This document shows, one piece after another, positions 20,345 through 31,521 of a stretch of DNA of 64,000 nucleotides. The stretch is from Morchella semilibera (lineage: Eukaryota > Ascomycota > Pezizomycetes > Pezizales > Morchellaceae). The notes beneath the pieces were generated by a model. The model was given only the letters and a program-made list of their open reading frames with translations. It did not search any database and was not told where the DNA came from. Both the position numbers and the translations under genes were made by a program. The stretch lies in NCBI GenBank assembly GCA_009192285.1, contig CM018607.1:62001-126000 (forward strand). The letters run 5' to 3'. Within the stretch, counting starts at the first letter, position 1. Each line of letters starts with the position of its first letter.

Positions 20345-21391
20345 TCGGCGAACAACTACCGTGGAGACTGTGGGAGGGAAGGCATTGATTTTGGGTCGAT
20401 ACTTGGGTTAGGGATCAGCCTTTTCAACCATGCGCGAAGCCTGTGTATGCATGCCATTAGCTTGGAGCTCTTCACATATTTCTTTTTTCAATAGCTCCTA
20501 GCTCTTAATAAGGCCTATCCCATATCAATATCATGAGCAGAGCTCGGATTAAAACCAGTATTCTCGTACAATCCCGCAGGACTATGGTTGAGTAGAATAA
20601 GGTCTTGAAAGGCTATAACTCCCCTTTGGGTCCGCTGGCAGGTGTAGAGTGATTGATTGATTTATCCAGCGCATGGATCCGGAAGTAATCCAAAGCACGG
20701 GGAATACCATAATAAATAGATCTATTTTCGACAGCACGTCACCTCTTTCACTGTCGAAGTTAAATCATTTCCGGGATCGAGATAATGACATTTGGTCTCA
20801 TGTAGATAGCTAGACTCGATTGGCCATGCCCACATAGAGGCAAACTTCCGCCGGCATCCATCTACCAGAAGCTGTAATTTCTGACTGCCAAGATTAGCCG
20901 GTAGTCAGAGCCCAACTCACCGTTCGTGGGGACCTGATTTCTGCTTAGATAGAACACGTGTCGACTTTCGGGGCCGGGGAGATACCAGAGATACGGGAAA
21001 GAATGTAGAGCCTGGCTAGACGGAATAGAAATCGAGGAAGGCATGCGAGCTCGCCACATCCCTCGGCGGAGGCGGATGGGAGGTTCTGGGGATAAAATGT
21101 CAGGTACTGTCATAGCCGGAAGGCTGCATAAAATTAGTGAGTTAAATAAAAAAATCTCGTTGTGTTAAAATATTGAGAGGTAGGAGGTAGACCTGTAGGA
21201 CACTTGCTTGGCTTATCCCTTAAGCTGTCAATGCTGGCCTCCCTATAATAGAGGCCGGGTGAGAATTCATATGGGAGATCAAATATTTAATAAGAGAGAT
21301 AATAAGATCTACTATCAACTTTAGCATTTTCTGGGGGGCAGCATTTACTGACAACCTGAGGGATTGAACTACAGTACAATATAACGGTCTT
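20345..21391. other. intergenic, no supported gene
   Basis: An 83-codon reverse frame (20862-21113) contains SRHVFYLSRNQVPTNGELG-like peptide and could be a remnant exon, but I do not recognise it. Otherwise nothing is seen. Confidence 0.35.
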
Positions 21392-21617
21392 ATGTCCTGG
21401 GCGTATGAAATCCCTCTCATGCATAGCGTTGCCTTTGTAGGAAATGATTGACTAGAATAAAGCAGCATTCAGCGAAGTCTATGGTATTTTACAAGTAATT
21501 TCAAGACTGATAATGCAGCAAACAGCTTACCCGGACATATCTCAAGGCAGAAATTGGATATCACATGACTTCCATGCATGAGAGAGATTTCGTGAATGTC
21601 TCATACGCCCAGGACAT
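21392..21617. mobile_element. 226-bp MITE-like element, same family as 734-818
   Basis: The left end ATGTCCTGGGCGTATGA and the complement of the right end TCATACGCCCAGGACAT match exactly over 17 bases. The arms then continue AAATC(T/C)CTCTCATGCAT on both sides. The right arm has ten extra bases (GACATTCACG) that are missing on the left. There is no coding capacity. Confidence 0.7.
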
Positions 21618-22013
21618 CTAAATAGAATAGTCAGGTATCTCTGTCATCACGAAAGGTTTCAATTGGATGGGTAGCTGCCCCAGATTTCTGTGGTCTGGCA
21701 GGCTACAGCTGTCAGTAGACAAAGAATCGGGTGTGTTAAGGGAGACGGCATACACTGGCATATACATTGGCAAACCTCAATCACTATATAATAACCCTCT
21801 GGCCGAGATCAATATTTCTTCTCTTCCAAAACTACAACTTCACGCGAGCAAGGAGGGCCCAGCATGCCGCGCAGCGGCAGGTGGCCCCGACTGCGTGCGG
21901 AGATGTTTATCCCACATCATTGCATTGAATAGGATTGTAAGTTTTCTGGATCCTTCAGTGTTGGTGGTTTCTCGAACTGACGATTATACGTATGCGGCCG
22001 GAGGCCGCTCCTC
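21618..22013. other. intergenic, insertion target of gypsy element 2
   Basis: A forward open frame (21667-22101) runs into the LTR and is probably chance. The TCCTC target duplication of the gypsy element is at 22009-22013. Confidence 0.4.
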
Positions 22014-22417
22014 TTTCATGGATGCGCTAGGTTCGGGGGATTGGAACGATTGGCGGGGTTGGGATTATTGTAAGCTGAACGGTGGGGATGAGTCAGAATA
22101 GGTTCTATGGGTTTCTGTTATGCGAGAATGTGAGTCATGGTTGGGGTTATGCGAGGATATGAGTCAGGCTTGGCTCGGGAATAACGGGTGTATAGGGAGG
22201 CCACGACGCCTACTCCTGTACTTTCTTTCCTTTCTCTTTTCTCTTTACGCAACGTCTTTTGTATCTATCTACAATACATTATAGTCTCTATTTTTCTACT
22301 AGTGACTATCGCTGTTTCTTGTTACTTCTCGTTCATACTTCCCCCCTCTTGGGAAGTATCGCTGCTATTACCCCGCACCCTGCGGAACGAAGCTACATCC
22401 TTGACATCCCTTTGAGA
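22014..22417 (+). repeat. 5' LTR of gypsy element 2 (404 bp)
   Basis: Homologous along its whole length to 27385-27780. It has a G-rich first half and a T/C-rich second half ending TTGAGA. The TATA-like region near 22190 (GTGTATAGGGAGG) has an extra segment compared with the 3' LTR. Confidence 0.88.
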
Positions 22418-22451
22418 TTAGGTTGCGTCGTCATCCGCACCGTGCATCATC

Positions 22452-24362
22452 ATGTCTACTCCTGCTCCTCCACCCCCTCCCACAGCCCGTATCTTAGATG
22501 GGGTCACCATCGACGGCAGTTACCAAATCCCTCAAACCTTTGAGGAGTTTGACGCAGTCGAAGATAAACACTATCACTATGTACATCTCCTCGCTCTTGT
22601 GCGCGAGGGAGATCGATGGAAGGCAGAACGGGATGCTAGCCGGGCCCTACATCTTCAAACCAGACAAGAGTTGGCCGAAGCCAGGGACCAACTAATTGCT
22701 ACCAATAACCATACCGATGCCCTAGAAGCCCAGGTTTGCACCCTGGAATTCCAACTCGCCGCGGCTCGTGATGCACCACCACTACCCCCACCACCACCAC
22801 CACTCCCGCCACCACCACCAGCAGTTCCTCCCCCACCCTCTAATAACCCGCCCCCAGCTTTCCGTTCGGAAAAGTTCCCAGACCCGCCTAAGTTTAATGG
22901 GACTCGCAAGGAGCTACCTGGGTTCCTTAACCTCCTCCGCACCAAACTCAGGGTTAACCATGACAGGTTCCTGAATGAGGAGGCTAAGGTGTTCTATGCC
23001 GTCTCTCGGTTGGAAGGGAAGGCTTTAGATCAGGTCATCCCAATGGCTACCGGAGACGCCGCCCCATTTGTTTCTGTCGCTACCTTTGTCGCATTTCTGG
23101 AAGTGTTACGGGACGGGGTCGGGGTACTAGGGCGAGGGACTTATAACAGAAGCAGTGTCGGGCAGAGAGTCCACAGGGAGTCTCTGAGTTCAACGTATAC
23201 GCGGAGGCACCAGTAGATGACTCGGATCACGGTCATAGGCAAGGGCGAGAGGCGACAGGAGGCCAAGGGTTTAACCGAGGCAGACGGGATCAGAACACGG
23301 TGTTACCAAGGGGCACAACCGATAACGAGGACGAGACGAGGAGTATAGGACCAAGTATAATTCTACTATCAAACAGGATAAAGAACCAAGACGAGGACGA
23401 GAACGGAAACCTAAAGGAAAAGGTTGATAACAGGAGATTGCGTAGGGAAAGAAGAAAAGGAAAGACAAAGGAAATCCCAGCCATATATATAACCTTCCAA
23501 TTTCACCGATTACTAATCCGTACCACGGAAACCCATAGAAACCCAAAGAGAAACTCCCCGCACCACCTATCCGATCCATATACTAAAACCCGATCACTCA
23601 TCCCGAAGAAACCCGACACCCCTGCTTACTCAATTCCTACCATCCCCGATGTGCCGTGACAGGAAGCATCCTTTGGAGATCCATACCCCCAAGACACAGC
23701 CAGAAGGGAGCTTCAAGGCCTTCGCCAAGGCAAGGGAGACTTCGCGACCTACCTTACCCAATTCTTACGCATCATGGGCCAACTTGATTATAATGAGGAA
23801 GCCAAGAAGGACGCCCTGGAAACTGGGCTATCCGATGACCTCAAGGATGCCATGCTGAGGAAGGCTTTGACGCTTATGTCAGGAGGCTTATGACCATGGA
23901 TAATAGGATTAGGGCCAGGAAGGATGCCCATAAGACCAACAGGAATCCGATGGGACAATTTGCCTCCCAGCCCGCTTCTCCACACCCGTCGCATACGTCC
24001 GGAGGTCTGGCCCCTATGGATCTTTCTGCCCTTCAGGCTCGCTCTACTACACGTCCTCCACCAGAAGGAAGGTATACCTTCGCCAATGGACGCCGACATA
24101 CTACTATTGCGGAAAAGAAATGGAGGATGGAGAATGGCCGCTGTGCTTACTGTGCCGCCCCTGACCATGTTTTCGCCAACTGCCCCCAAGGCAATCGCCC
24201 GCGTGCTCCTCCCCCGGCTATGAGAGGTGCCGCCTTATCTGCTCCCCCTGCTGCCTCCATTGAGGCTTCCGCTCCTATTTCTTCTTCTACTACGGATATT
24301 GCGTTGTCTACCACTAGTTCAGGTTTTCAATCCTCGAGGAACATGAACAACATGTCGAGATA
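22452..24362 (+). pseudogene. gag: gypsy gag with zinc knuckle, split by a solo LTR
   Basis: Starts MSTPAPPPPPTARILDG at 22452. Residues 60-110 form a coiled-coil-like segment, followed by a polyproline stretch and the capsid-type region (FPDPPKFNGTRKELPGFLN). The frame breaks at 23104 where a 558-bp LTR is inserted, and resumes at 23667 (FGDPYPQDTARRELQGL). A one- or two-base deletion near 23866 shifts the frame again, and it then continues through FDAYVRRLMTMDNRIRA to the CCHC knuckle CAYCAAPDHVFANC (about 24139-24183). The frame ends at 24362 beyond the deletion junction with RT. Confidence 0.85.
23104..23661 (+). mobile_element. solo LTR, 558 bp (family B), inside gag
   Basis: Starts TGTTACGGGAC and ends GTGCCGTGACA, with exact 5-bp duplications GGAAG at 23099-23103 and 23662-23666. 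Removing it and one duplication restores the gag frame (FLEV then SFGDPYPQ). A TATATATAA run near 23484 may be its core promoter. It is not the same family as the 634-bp LTRs. Confidence 0.9.
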
Positions 24363-27300
24363 ATACTGGAAGTACTACAGAAGAACGGAATCCTGCTGAA
24401 ACCAGAGAAGTGCGAATTTCATACGCAAAGTACCACCTATTTTGGATTGATTATCGAACCCAATGGTATCCGTATGGACCCCCATAAAGTATCGGCGGTA
24501 CAAGAATGGACTACTCCTAAGTCAGTCAAGGATGTGCAGGCCTTCCCGGGCTTTGCCAATTTCTACCGTCGCTTTATTTTTGGGTTCTCTAAACTCGCAG
24601 CCCCTCTTACTAAACTTACTAAGAAGAATGTGATTTTTGTATGGACTTCGGAAGCCGAAGTGGCGTTTCAATCTTTGAAGGAAGCCTTTACTACTGCCCC
24701 TATTTTAATCCATTTCGATCCTGAAAAGCTGATTACCGTTGAAACAGATGCGTCGAACTATGTGGTCGGTGGTATACTCTCTCAATACGATGAACAAGGG
24801 AAATTACACCCTGTGGCATTCTTTTCTAAGAAACATACGCCTGCGGAATGTAATTACGAAATTTACGACAAAGAGCTATTGGCGATAATTAGATGTTTTG
24901 AGGAATGGAGGCCGGAGTTGGAAGGAGCTAAACATCCTATTGAGGTTATTTCCGATCACAAAAACCTCGAATACTTTATGTCGACCAAGCAACTCAACAG
25001 GAGACAAGTACGATGGGCCAAATATTTATCGCGTTTTAATTTTATTATTCAATATAGACCGGGAAAGCAAAGTGGGAAGCCGGATGTGTTGACTAGGAGA
25101 TCAGGAGATCTCCCTGAGGAAGGGGATGAAAGATTGTTGCATCAGAGTCAGACTGTCCCGGCGTCTTGGCAGTTGTTCCGACAGTCCGGTAGGCGATGCA
25201 CGATGGTGGTTGTTAAGGCAATGATAAGCGAGGGTGGGGAGTACGAGGTGGAGGCTGTCGTCATTAGGTTCTAGGAGGTTCGATGGCGTGATGGATTGGT
25301 AATGTAGAATAGCGGAGATGGTGGGGAGGATTACGAGGTGTGGTAGCGACGGGGTTCTATGAGGTTCTATGAGTAAGAGTGTGAGTCATAGCGGACTAGG
25401 GGAGGAGGTGTGTTAAATAGCGGGGATAGATGTTTTCCTTAGTTCTTTCTTTCTTTCTTCTCTGTCTCGTCTTCCTGTTATCTCGGTACATAGGAATCTA
25501 TTCCTATTTCTAAAAGCCATAGCCTCTCGTACCAAAGATTCGATCCTCTAACAAGGGGAAACTCATAGTATCCCTCATCGTTCTCGTTGAGATCCCTTCG
25601 GTCCTCATTCTCCCTGCTCTGTGCTCTTGTGCCCTTGCTCTTGCCTTTGCCTTCGCCGGTGTCTGTGCTTGTGCCTGCCCGGCGTTGTTCCTGTCTTCAT
25701 CGGCCCCCTCGTCGAGTACACTGTACTCCTCGAGTCCCTCTGCGTCATCATTGTCATCTTCTTCTTTGCGTCGGGTTACTCCGTCACACAGACAGTGTTG
25801 AAGAAGGAAAATTTGGATCCTAAGCTAAGTTTGTTAGCGGGTTCTTTGGCAAATGAACCCGCTGAAAAGAACGCCCTCCTACAGAAATTATTCGATGAAG
25901 GACATTTAGCTGACCCATTCCCCCAAAAGATTCTGGATCTACGGCAAACAGATATAAAACACTGCAAGGAGATATCACTAGCCGAATGCACCGAGGTGGA
26001 CGGCCGCTTGCTTTATCGCGAAAGCATCTATATTCCCGACTATGCACCACTGAGGCTGGAAATTCTGAAACAATATCACGATGCCCCCTCGACAGGACAC
26101 CCCGGCAGAGAAAAAACCTTCGAATTGGTTAGCAGGGATTACTATTGGCCAAATATGCGTGATTATATCGGTCAATATATTCGGAATTGCCATATTTGCC
26201 AGCGAAGTAAACCAACGACACATGGGAAGTTAGGAGTACTTCGACCGCTACCTATACCAGAACAACCCTGGAGAGAGATCTCTATGGACTTTGTCACGGG
26301 TTTACCGAAGAGTGAGGGGTATGATGCTATCCTGGTGGTTGTGGATCGGTTAACTAAGATGCGTCACCTTTTACCCTGTAATACTACGGTCAATGCGGAA
26401 GATCTGGCCAACCTATATTTGCAATACGTTTGGAAGCTGCACGGCCTGCCTACACATATTACGTCCGACAGGGGAACCCACTGGCAATTCACTGCGAAGT
26501 TCTGGAAATCTCTCTGTAAGCAATTGAAAATCGAAGCCAGAATGTCGACAGCCTTTCATCCAGAGACGGATGGCCAAACAGAGAGACTGAATGCAGTGAT
26601 GGAGCAATACCTCCGAGGGTATATGTCATATCAACAGGACGACTGGGTCAAGTGGCTGCCGATGGCGGAATTTGCAGCAAATAATCAGGTGTCAGCCTCC
26701 ACCAAAGCCACCCCGTTCTTTGCCAACTATGGCTACCACCCTCGATTTACAACGGATCTACGGAAATTGGAGAAGATTCCACCAAGTCTCGATGCCTACG
26801 ACTTTGCGGGTAAAATGAAGGAGCTACACGATTACCTACGGACCCAACTTAGGACCGCTCAAGATCAACAAGAGAAGTCAGTTAATACGAAACGTACTCC
26901 CGCCCCGCGCTATGAAGTCGGTGACATGGTGTTTGTTTCAGCAAAGAATATTCGGACTTCGCGGAATTCTAAGAAGCTCGATTGGAAAAGATTGGGGCCT
27001 TTTCCCGTTCAAGAGGTTGTTTCGCCCTATGCCTATCGATTAAATTTACCTGTTTCGATGAAGATGCATCCCGTTTTCCATGTTTCTCTGTTGGACCTTG
27101 CCGCTGTCGACCCTGTACCAGGGCAAATACAATTACCACCCCCACCTATTATTGTTGACCAGGAGGAGGAATATGAGGTCGAGGAAGTTTTGGATTCGAG
27201 ATATCATGGAAAGCAGGGACTTCAGTATTATGTGAAGTGGACAGGGTATGCTGATCCTACGTGGGAGCCCGCCGCCTATCACCAACAGACTGCTGCCGTT

Positions 27301-27444
27301 GAGAAATTTCATGAACGCTATCCTGCTAAACCAGGACCAGGGGAAGTCAAGGCTCGCAGGAGCTCGCGCTTGAAGGGGGGCTACTTTCATGGATGCGCTA
27401 GGTTCGGGGGATTGGAACGATTGGCGGGGTTGGGATTATTGTAA
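24330..27444 (+). pseudogene. pol: gypsy pol remnant: RT C-terminus, RNase H, integrase, chromodomain; split by a solo LTR
   Basis: Coding resumes in the RT thumb ([20 protein letters not shown] near 24345). It goes on through FFGFANF-type tether sequence (here [11 protein letters not shown]), RNase H ([26 protein letters not shown]) and [13 protein letters not shown]. The 634-bp LTR interrupts it at 25155; the frame resumes at 25794 (VLKKENLDPKLS). Integrase follows: GHPGREKTFELV with CHICQRSK, SMDFVTGLPK, TSDRGTHWQF and TDGQTERLN. The C-terminus has a chromodomain (EYEVEEVLDSRYHG, then YYVKWTGYADPTWEPA), which targets chromoviruses to heterochromatin. The frame runs about 20 codons into the 3' LTR. 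Confidence 0.9.
25155..25788 (+). mobile_element. solo LTR, 634 bp (family A), direct copy
   Basis: TGTCCCGGCGTC..CCGTCACA, with exact 5-bp duplications CAGAC at 25150-25154 and 25789-25793. Removing it restores pol (HQSQT then VLKKENL). It has the same length as the inverted copy at 16683-17316. The open frame that appears to start at 25621 begins in this LTR and is not a real start. Confidence 0.92.
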
Positions 27445-27780
27445 GCTGAACGGTGGGGATGAGTCAGAATAGGTTCTATGGGTTTCTGTTACGCGAGAAT
27501 GTGAGTCATGGTTGGGGTTACGCGAGGATATGAGTCAGGCTTGGTTCGGGAATAACGGGTATATAAGGGAAGCTACTCCTGTACTTTCTTTCCTTTCTCT
27601 TTTCTCTTTACGCAACGTCTTCTGTATCTATCTACAATACATTATAGTCTCTATTTTTCTACTAGTGACTATCGCTGTTTCTTGTTACTTCTCGTTCATA
27701 CTTCCCCCCTCTTGGGAAGTATCGCTGCTATTACCCCGCACCCTGCGGAACGAAGCTACATCCTTGACACCCCCTTGAGA
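27385..27780 (+). repeat. 3' LTR of gypsy element 2 (396 bp)
   Basis: Matches 22014-22417. It contains GGGTATATAAGGG near 27557 as the likely core promoter, and it is followed directly by the TCCTC duplication. Confidence 0.88.
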
Positions 27781-27783
27781 TCC

Positions 27784-27830
27784 TCACTAGTACCCATATA
27801 TACACGTCTTGGTATATGGATACTAGTAAC
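27784..27830. repeat. imperfect hairpin next to the gypsy 3' LTR
   Basis: ACTAGTACCCATATATAC pairs with GGTATATGGATACTAGT across a short spacer. It may be a pre-existing palindromic insertion site or a minor repeat. Confidence 0.4.
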
Positions 27831-28678
27831 TGGTATATGAGATTACCACCCCCTGAGTTACAGGATCACTGTCCCAGGCAATAACCTCCAAGGTTTGCAC
27901 ATCATAAATTCAACACGCTGCATCCTAGAATTTCGGGTGATCGCTTGTGACTTGAACTCTGTAATTTTTGCACCAACCAACCGTACTATCCGTATAAAGA
28001 CTCGTCAAACAGCCCAAGTATGGCAGCGCCAAGATACTCAGATATTGGCGAGAAACAGCAATCGTAACGTAACCCAATTATAGATTCATTCCGTAATGTG
28101 CTGATCAGCTTTGATGGTCGTGGAGGTGTAGGACTCGGGGGTGCTACATTTGAAGAAAGATCTTAAGAGCTATCAAAATTGAGGGAAAGCTCCCCATACA
28201 ATTGGGGATTACATTACAGTTCATCAGATTTGGGGGGGGGGGGGGCGGGGGGAAATCCTATCCTACCGTAAGTCACCATCACTAAATACCCCATGATACC
28301 TCTGCCGTAACTTAACGATGCTTACTGAGCCTGATCCCAACAACTATTCGGGCAACGGCATGATGTGTGTACCAAATTCGTTCGCCAGTCGCGCCTCCCG
28401 CAGGTATGAGAACGAATTCCATTTTGGAAAATTTACGGTTGATCGCTCATATTCTACAATGGGTGCAGGGTAGTGGCGCCTGTGGTCTCCCAATTGGATA
28501 CAGAGAAGGAAATCATATAAAAGATGCATGTGTTCTTAATGTATTTAGGGGAGGCATTGTTCACATCCCAAAGTAGGGATACAAGTATATGTTTATTTGT
28601 AAGACTTTAAAGAATTGTATATGAGGAAAGTCTCGCTCCGTCAACAGACTCTATCCGAGGACAGCAATACATAGTCTT
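27831..28678. other. intergenic, no supported gene
   Basis: Short frames only (27895-28083 and 28367-28576), none recognised. It includes a poly-G run near 28230-28251. Confidence 0.4.
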
Positions 28679-29400
28679 CTAAGAACTCTCTCCCTCATCC
28701 AATCGGGCATACATCTCCCCAGCCCAAATGTTCAACAGATCCTCCAATGACGGAATGTTCTGCTCCCCTAAGAATCCATTTACCTCCGTCAACACGCCCG
28801 CACTCAACCCAGCCATACTCTTTCCCCGCGGCTCGGTTTCCAAGACGTCGATAGCAGCATCCGTTTTAGCATCATCCGCATCCCGACCAGTGTCTCTGAT
28901 ACCCTTGAACAGAGCCTTGACAAAGTGCTGGCAGTTGTTCGTGAGCAGGTTGTAGTTTGGATGCTTCAGAACATAATCCTCGCCTGTAGCGTATTTACGT
29001 TAGCTCGGCCATTCCGCCATCACTGTCTGCTGGTGGCGTGAGAGGAGACTCTTACCGATAGCCCCGATTTCCGCATTATCAAGAGTTGTGTAAAGGCCCA
29101 GAGGGTCAAACTCCCAGAACGCGGTGAGCTTGCGGTCAAGGTCGGGACCTGCGGTGGTTACTCTCATCTTCATCTTCTGACCGAGCCACCCGGAGCTGAC
29201 GGCTAGAATCTCGAAGAGAGCATCGGGCTTATCCCCATAGTTCAACTGCATAATATATCTTAGTTACTTGGTAAAGCCAAGCTGGAAAAATAAATGAAGA
29301 GTGAGAAACTCACTGTAAGGCCCCAGTGGGCAACTAGAGGGCCGCCGCGGTCGTCACCGAGCTTACGGGCTAGAGTCTTGATCAAGCGTCTGGGACCCAT
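28679..29400 (-). CDS. papain-fold LRAT/NlpC-P60-like (HWGL..NNCQHF) protein
   Basis: Three exons on the reverse strand: 29400-29314, 29245-29056 and 28983-28679, joined at clean GTGAGT..TGCAG and GTAAGA..TACAG borders with CTAAC in intron 2. The product is about 193 aa. The His of VAHWGLT is residue 25 and the Cys of LLTNNCQHFVKALF is residue 110. This His-before-Cys order is that of circularly permuted papain-like folds (LRAT, PPPDE and similar NlpC/P60 relatives), which act as thiol peptidases or acyltransferases. There is no signal peptide or membrane segment. The C-terminal 60 residues are acidic. It is invisible as a single frame because each exon is short. The neighbour 2.1 kb away is a caspase-domain gene on the same strand. 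Catalytic activity is likely from the residues present; the substrate is unknown. Confidence 0.75.
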
Positions 29401-29542
29401 ATTACTTGGATGAGAGAGGGAATGCTTGGGTTGGAATGTGAGAAAAGATGAATGATTGAAAGATGTAGATGTATCGAATAGTGGGCTAAGAAGAACGTTT
29501 GTTGGTGGGGGAAAGAAATTTAGAGGAATACTTGGGGGGGGG

Positions 29543-29550
29543 ATTATATA
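29543..29550 (-). promoter_or_regulatory. TATA-like box of the LRAT-like gene
   Basis: TATATAA on the reverse strand, about 145 bases upstream of the proposed start codon at 29400. Confidence 0.4.
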
Positions 29551-30111
29551 CAAAATTGAGAGGAGTATGCCCTCTCAGAATCAGATCAGTATGTAGTTTC
29601 GTCAAGTCCTCAAGCTTTCCCAGAGAGCTCCCTCACAGCCCCAGGCGGGTCTAATCCATCCGGTCTGATAGCTCCTGCGACTGCCAAGGGGCCGGTGCGG
29701 GGGGGATCGCTTAGCGATCTCATAAAGTTCCCAGCTGAGGTAAGACATGCATCCCACTTTACTCTATTAGATAACCGAGACAAGTGCAGCGCAGGGAAGA
29801 TCTTCCTGTTGTGCTACCACCCCCGCCCGGCCCCACATTATATTAACGTTGCGAACGTTGAATTCTGCAGGTGTCGCCCTAGGCGGGGGACCTCAATTGG
29901 AAAATGTTACAGGCCCAGGGATAGAAACACATTGCATGCCCTCAAGTTGCCGTACCATTGGCGGCGGTGGCGGCGGCGGCCCAACTTCGCCAACAGTCCA
30001 GTCCCTGGACACTGGACGGGATCGGGACTGATCATTGAAGTCTGGACTTAGTTAGGCCAATGACTGCATTATAAATTAAAGGGACCTCAGGACCGTTCTA
30101 GAGTGTCGCTT
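29551..30111. other. intergenic, no supported gene
   Basis: A forward frame of 118 codons at 29695-30051 is open but not protein-like. GGGATCGCTTAGCGATCTC near 29703 is a small palindrome. Confidence 0.35.
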
Positions 30112-30297
30112 TATCCCCTGGGCTGGTGAGACTCGCGGAATCCAGGACTTCCTGTTCGGGCTGTGGCAAAGTCACTGAGCCCGTCACTTTCTGTGGGTGT
30201 TTGCCAGAGATTGTTGGCGTTTGTTAGCAAAAAGTGGGACAATTATTACTAAAATAGGAAGTCCTGGATTCTGCAAGTCTCAACAGACCAGGGGATA
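30112..30297. mobile_element. 186-bp MITE-like element with about 43-bp inverted repeats
   Basis: The arms begin TATCCCCTGG. They share GAGACT(C/T)GC(G/A)GAATCC and AGGACTTCCT, about 38 of 43 positions overall. The central 100 bases have no coding capacity. No clear target duplication was found, so the superfamily is open. Confidence 0.7.
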
Positions 30298-31521
30298 GGC
30301 CGCTGTCTTACAAGGCTAAGGTAGCTTCATAGACAATATGTATTACTACTGTTAAATAAAACCGGAATAATATTGAAAAGGTCTTGTCATATACTCTTTG
30401 AGCTACTGAAGGGTTGAGGTTGATCCAATTATCATAAACATCATAATAAACAATTGATTTTAGTTTGACATTCATGCAGTCCGCGGTCCTCAGTCCATCA
30501 GTCCATGCAGTCCGTCAAATTTTTGGGACTGCGTGTCTTGGCGCGATCGACTGCAGTGGACTGCAGTCGGACTGAACCACTGGCGGTATAATAATAATAC
30601 TCTAATAATAATTGCCTATGTGCCTGTGCCGATGGATGGTCTAGCCCATATGGCCATCTCGAAGATTACGCGCCCAACCCTTAACCAGGTCAGCCACTGA
30701 GCTGGAATCGGAATTAATGGGCGCAGAACCCAGCTCTAATTTCTCGCAATTCCTTATCATGCAAAAACCCCAGGCGTTATCTATTCAGCCCTAGGTTTTT
30801 CTCATACCCGCCTTTAAGCCTAGGCCTTACTAGTTTATGTAGGCTCAGCTGAACGGAGGATGGTTCGCAACGGACTGCTACATGCTCGCAAACTTGGAAA
30901 TATCTTGCTAGTGCCATCTCAAGTCATGCGTACAGTTCTGACGAAAAAATATTTGAACCTCAGAAATATGGACAATACACTAGATAGGATATTTTGGGAC
31001 CCACTAGGGGTCTTGAACATCACCAAGGCCTAACCCAACAGTGGATTGATTAAACTTGTCAATTTTTAGACAGCTTAGGTTTCAATGGGGCGTTAGTTAT
31101 AGATATGGAAAACGGAGGAATAATTCAATCATTATTGTATATGGCGCTCGGTAATTCACAAGCACTGATCTTTACATGAACTCTAATGGACGAGATTTTA
31201 TCGTATATATATATATATATATTTCAAAGACTCAATAAGTAGACATGTAAGAGAAATCCTAACTAATGAGAAGCTTGCTTGTACTTGATATAAGAAATGT
31301 TTCCTAAAGCACTACTGGTTACGAATACCGGTGAATGCCCATTCAGTATTTCCGGAAAAAACTCTTACAGGGTTCCTTTCGCCCCCGTTATTCTGTGTTC
31401 AAAATCTTAGTTAGCAGCATGTTCTCTAAGAGCGCACGTGCCCTCACTACTTGCAAGACTCTGCCTGCCATAACAGAAGTAAATTGTTCCGCTCACTTAC
31501 TGGGAAAGCATTATCCGAAGC
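30298..31521. repeat. intergenic with AGTCC/GGACT word cluster (30475-30590)
   Basis: Between about 30475 and 30590, CAGTCC and GGACTG words recur in both orientations around a GCGCGATCGACTGCAG core, so this is another foldback-like stretch. A (TA)n run lies at 31204-31222. No gene is seen. Confidence 0.4.

Larger units (their letters stand above)
22014..27780 (+). mobile_element. Ty3/gypsy chromovirus with both LTRs and TCCTC target duplication
   Basis: Direct LTRs at 22014-22417 and 27385-27780 are nearly identical apart from a few substitutions and an 8-base length difference near the TATA region, so insertion looks fairly recent. TCCTC occurs at 22009-22013 and 27781-27785. The LTR ends inferred from this duplication are TTTCA..TGAGA, not the usual TG..CA. 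The polypurine tract is GAAGGGGGG just before 27385. Internally, protease and the N-terminal half of RT including the YxDD site are deleted (junction near 24330), and two solo LTRs of other families are inserted. The copy is therefore dead but recombination-competent. Confidence 0.88.

Noticed and set aside
22014-22417. LTR borders of TG..CA type (TGGATG..TTGACA)
   Set aside because: These give no matching target duplication, whereas TTTCA..TGAGA gives exact TCCTC on both sides; kept as an alternative in the findings.
25621-25793. Apparent start of a 607-codon protein in the gypsy pol remnant
   Set aside because: This segment is inside the 634-bp solo LTR; the true pol coding resumes after the CAGAC duplication.
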